In this document: piece after piece, positions 37,181 to 38,913 of the stretch
Layout of the letters: every line of letters begins with the position of its first letter
How positions within the stretch are numbered: position 1 is the stretch's first letter
Virus record (IMG/VR): IMGVR_UViG_3300005441_000015
Location: 1 to 38,913 of that record
Direction: 5' to 3' (one strand)
Source: a virus
Length of the DNA stretch: 38,913 bases
The notes under the pieces: model-generated
What the model was told of the DNA's origin: nothing
Databases searched by the model: none
What the model saw: the letters and a program-made list of their open reading frames with translations, nothing else
Translations under genes and position numbers: made by a program

Positions 37181-38035
37181 TTACGCTCCATCTCTTGAAA
37201 TAACAGAAATGCGCCATTTCTCGCAAGGTGGTTTTCGATACGCTTCGAGATCAATTCCGATGAGTTCAGGAACTAATTTGTAATCGACTTGACCTTTACA
37301 AACTGAGCGCGTCATCTTACCTTTAGAGCACATTGTGTTTTTGCCAGCAGCCATTTCGATGAGCTTCTCTTTAATCCCATCTTGAGCAGACTTCAATACA
37401 TCAATTTCATCAGAGACTTCTTTGTATTCGTCCATCAGCTCTAAAAAGGTTTTCTCTTCTTTGACTACATAGTCTTTGTCAGTCAGCTCAGGGGCCTCTT
37501 TTTTTACCATCAGATCATAGAACTTCTCTTCTTCTTTGATCATCTTGGCGATGAACTTGTCATCAGGAAATACCTCAACTAAGACACCTTGTTTGCCATT
37601 ATATGAGAAGTAATAACCCTTAACGGCTCCCGTCACAGAGAATTGATGTTGAACTTGAGCCATATAGTGCTCAGGGATGACACCTTTTTCAGCTAAAGAG
37701 TGGACTTCTTTGTTTGGGCATTTGATCTCGACGATCGTAGTCCCATCAAAGCTAATGCCATCTAAAGAAGCCATTTGCCAGTCACGTTCTTTATGAATCA
37801 CAACTTTTGGAAGAACAGGCATTCCGGTTAGTCTCTCGAAGCAATCACGAGCTTCTGATTCCATGGCAGTCCCTCTAGCCATCGCTCCATTTTGTTCTTG
37901 TTCAGTCCCGAAGACTTTTTCAAGCCATAGCTCATACTTTGTGCGATAGGGAGAAAGGCCTAAAATAACCCCTGCATCGGATGCCCCTATCTTGGACCTA
38001 CGCAGATCTTTCCACTCTTGTGTGCCTTGTTCCAT
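37181..38035 (-). CDS. YqaJ-type viral recombinase exonuclease
   Basis: A 284-residue protein with the YqaJ (lambda-exonuclease-like) fold. The signature RRSKIGASDAGVILGLSPYRTKYELW (residues 12-37), the E-rich helix ARGTAMESEARDCFERLTG, and LDGISFDGTTIVEIKCPNKEVH, the D...EIKCP catalytic block, are present. QVQHQFSVTGAVKGYYFSY follows. It degrades 5' strands to give 3' single-stranded tails for Bet. The C-terminal about 80 residues are a helical extension. The ATG overlaps the bet stop (TAATG), so the pair is coupled. Confidence 0.95.
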   Translation of the reverse strand: MEQGTQEWKDLRRSKIGASDAGVILGLSPYRTKYELWLEKVFGTEQEQNGAMARGTAMESEARDCFERLTGMPVLPKVVIHKERDWQMASLDGISFDGTTIVEIKCPNKEVHSLAEKGVIPEHYMAQVQHQFSVTGAVKGYYFSYNGKQGVLVEVFPDDKFIAKMIKEEEKFYDLMVKKEAPELTDKDYVVKEEKTFLELMDEYKEVSDEIDVLKSAQDGIKEKLIEMAAGKNTMCSKGKMTRSVCKGQVDYKLVPELIGIDLEAYRKPPCEKWRISVISRDGA

Positions 38036-38787
38036 TATGTGCTCTCAATGGTTGCAAGCTGCTTGGAGACAGACTTCATGATGCTGGCGTACTTAGTTGC
38101 CGGAAGCTTCTCAAAGCTATCCAAAGCTGCCCAATCTAGTAACTTGATTCTGAATTCAGGGATGTCTTTTAGACTCTTCTCAAGCTCTTCAAGCTGATAG
38201 GCGGTGATGTATTCAGGAAGTTTAGGCTTGTCTTCCTCAACTGTGGCTTGAGCCATCTCTTCTTGGGTATAGAGGCCGCTTAATTCAGCGGGAAACGCTT
38301 TTCTTAATGCGAGCGACTCAGCACACTTCGCAAGCATGACATGCGGCATACGATCCCAGAATTGAGTCGGATGGCCATCCTTAGTCTTTTGGACGTATTC
38401 ATCATAAAAGGCTGTGACAGCCACTTCATGCCATGTTCCATCTTGAGTGCACTTCTTGACATAAGCAGTCGCAGAAACGATTTCATTCTTATCGTTGTAA
38501 ACATAATCCGCTTGTTTTCCAGGGGCATAACGGCCGGTTCTTTCAGCGATTAATCTAAAACCATCAATAGAGGTCTGGAAGCTAAAGACGTTCTTCCCAA
38601 GCTTTGAATCCCATCTAGGAACTGGATGGATCTGTTTCATCTCAGGACTTAAACCAGTTCTTCGGCACACATTGCCAAAAAGAACCACCTCATCCGGAGA
38701 TGCCCCTTTCATGTATGTTCTCGTCCAAAGCTCGAATTGCTTTGCAAAATCATCACTCTCTTCATAGTGTTGCAATGTATTGGTCAT
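38035..38787 (-). CDS. bet: Single-strand annealing protein, Bet/Red-beta type
   Basis: This 250-residue protein belongs to the Bet/RecT annealing proteins. LFGNVCRRTGLSPEMKQIHPVPRWD, then FQTSIDGFRLIAERTGRYAPG and WDRMPHVMLAKCAESLALRKAFPAELSGLYTQEEM are characteristic. It anneals complementary single strands made by the partner exonuclease, for recombination and for repair of replicating phage DNA. I start at the ATG 38787, which follows GAGAGGGAAT; the long frame from 38859 overlaps another gene. It overlaps the exonuclease start by one base. Confidence 0.92.
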   Translation of the reverse strand: MTNTLQHYEESDDFAKQFELWTRTYMKGASPDEVVLFGNVCRRTGLSPEMKQIHPVPRWDSKLGKNVFSFQTSIDGFRLIAERTGRYAPGKQADYVYNDKNEIVSATAYVKKCTQDGTWHEVAVTAFYDEYVQKTKDGHPTQFWDRMPHVMLAKCAESLALRKAFPAELSGLYTQEEMAQATVEEDKPKLPEYITAYQLEELEKSLKDIPEFRIKLLDWAALDSFEKLPATKYASIMKSVSKQLATIEST

Positions 38788-38896
38788 ATTCCCTCTCTTC
38801 TTGGTTACTAGCGTTAAAGTATGCGTCCTCGCCGTCATCGATTCCCTCATTGGTTTCATCTAACCATTCCTCATATTCCCAACCATAAGCATTCAT
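38762..38896 (-). CDS. Small acidic hypothetical protein
   Basis: A 44-residue very acidic protein (MNAYGWEYEEWLDETNEGID...). AAGGATGTCCTT precedes the ATG, and the end overlaps the start of bet by 26 nt. The acidic, DNA-mimic-like charge is notable, but the peptide is short and not recognised. It would be the second cistron of the leftward operon, after the gene at 1-86. Confidence 0.6.
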   Translation of the reverse strand: MNAYGWEYEEWLDETNEGIDDGEDAYFNASNQEEREYDQYIATL

Positions 38897-38913
38897 AAGG
38901 ACATCCTTATCTG

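Overview
The window is the genome, or nearly all of it, of a tailed bacteriophage. It is AT-rich (roughly 39% G+C by eye) and densely packed. The virion genes are those of a short-tailed, P22-like podovirus: small and large terminase, a P22-gp1-type portal, scaffold, a capsid resembling the N4-gp56 family, a head-tail adaptor, a gp10-like stabilisation protein, ejection proteins, then about 8.4 kb of fibre and spike genes. Two predicted outer-membrane beta-barrel proteins, a small lipoprotein and several tiny membrane proteins point to a Gram-negative host. One barrel resembles inverse-autotransporter barrels, which occur in enterobacteria and in environmental Chlamydiae. A chlamydial host is a hypothesis only; nothing in the sequence proves it.

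Layout. 1-227: divergent promoter region whose two -35 boxes are the arms of one palindrome, next to a 62-residue HTH regulator. 228-3360: early rightward genes (RusA-type resolvase, DUF6496 protein, a GroES-like co-chaperonin, a lysine-rich protein, small terminase). 3344-4651: large terminase. 4652-7843: a leftward block of about 13 small accessory genes, including a metallophosphoesterase, placed between terminase and portal. 7923-9968: portal. 9965-13862: an accessory region with two outer-membrane protein genes, small basic proteins and a membrane coiled-coil protein. 14041-22005: scaffold, capsid and tail genes. 22006-22151: tRNA-Asn and tRNA-Thr on the minus strand. 22200-25308: ejection proteins. 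25300-25851: four tiny leftward membrane or hypothetical genes. 25996-34475: fibre and spike operon. 34472-36100: leftward replication genes, with a lambda-O-like iteron array inside the initiator gene and a structured 5' leader upstream. 36374-37122: two rightward genes. 37181-38896 and on to 1-86: leftward recombination operon (YqaJ exonuclease, Bet/Red-beta annealing protein, small ORFs).

How it works together. The initiator probably acts on its own internal iterons and uses the host replisome, since no polymerase or helicase is recognised. Bet, YqaJ and RusA would process concatemers for terminase. Portal and the fibre operon share a nearly identical promoter element, so they are probably co-regulated. 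The GroES-like protein may help fold the virion proteins. The outer-membrane proteins are best explained as surface-altering accessory genes. I recognise no integrase, endolysin, reverse transcriptase or CRISPR array. Reading across the two ends completes an ORF exactly ahead of the next gene, so the molecule is probably circular or circularly permuted.
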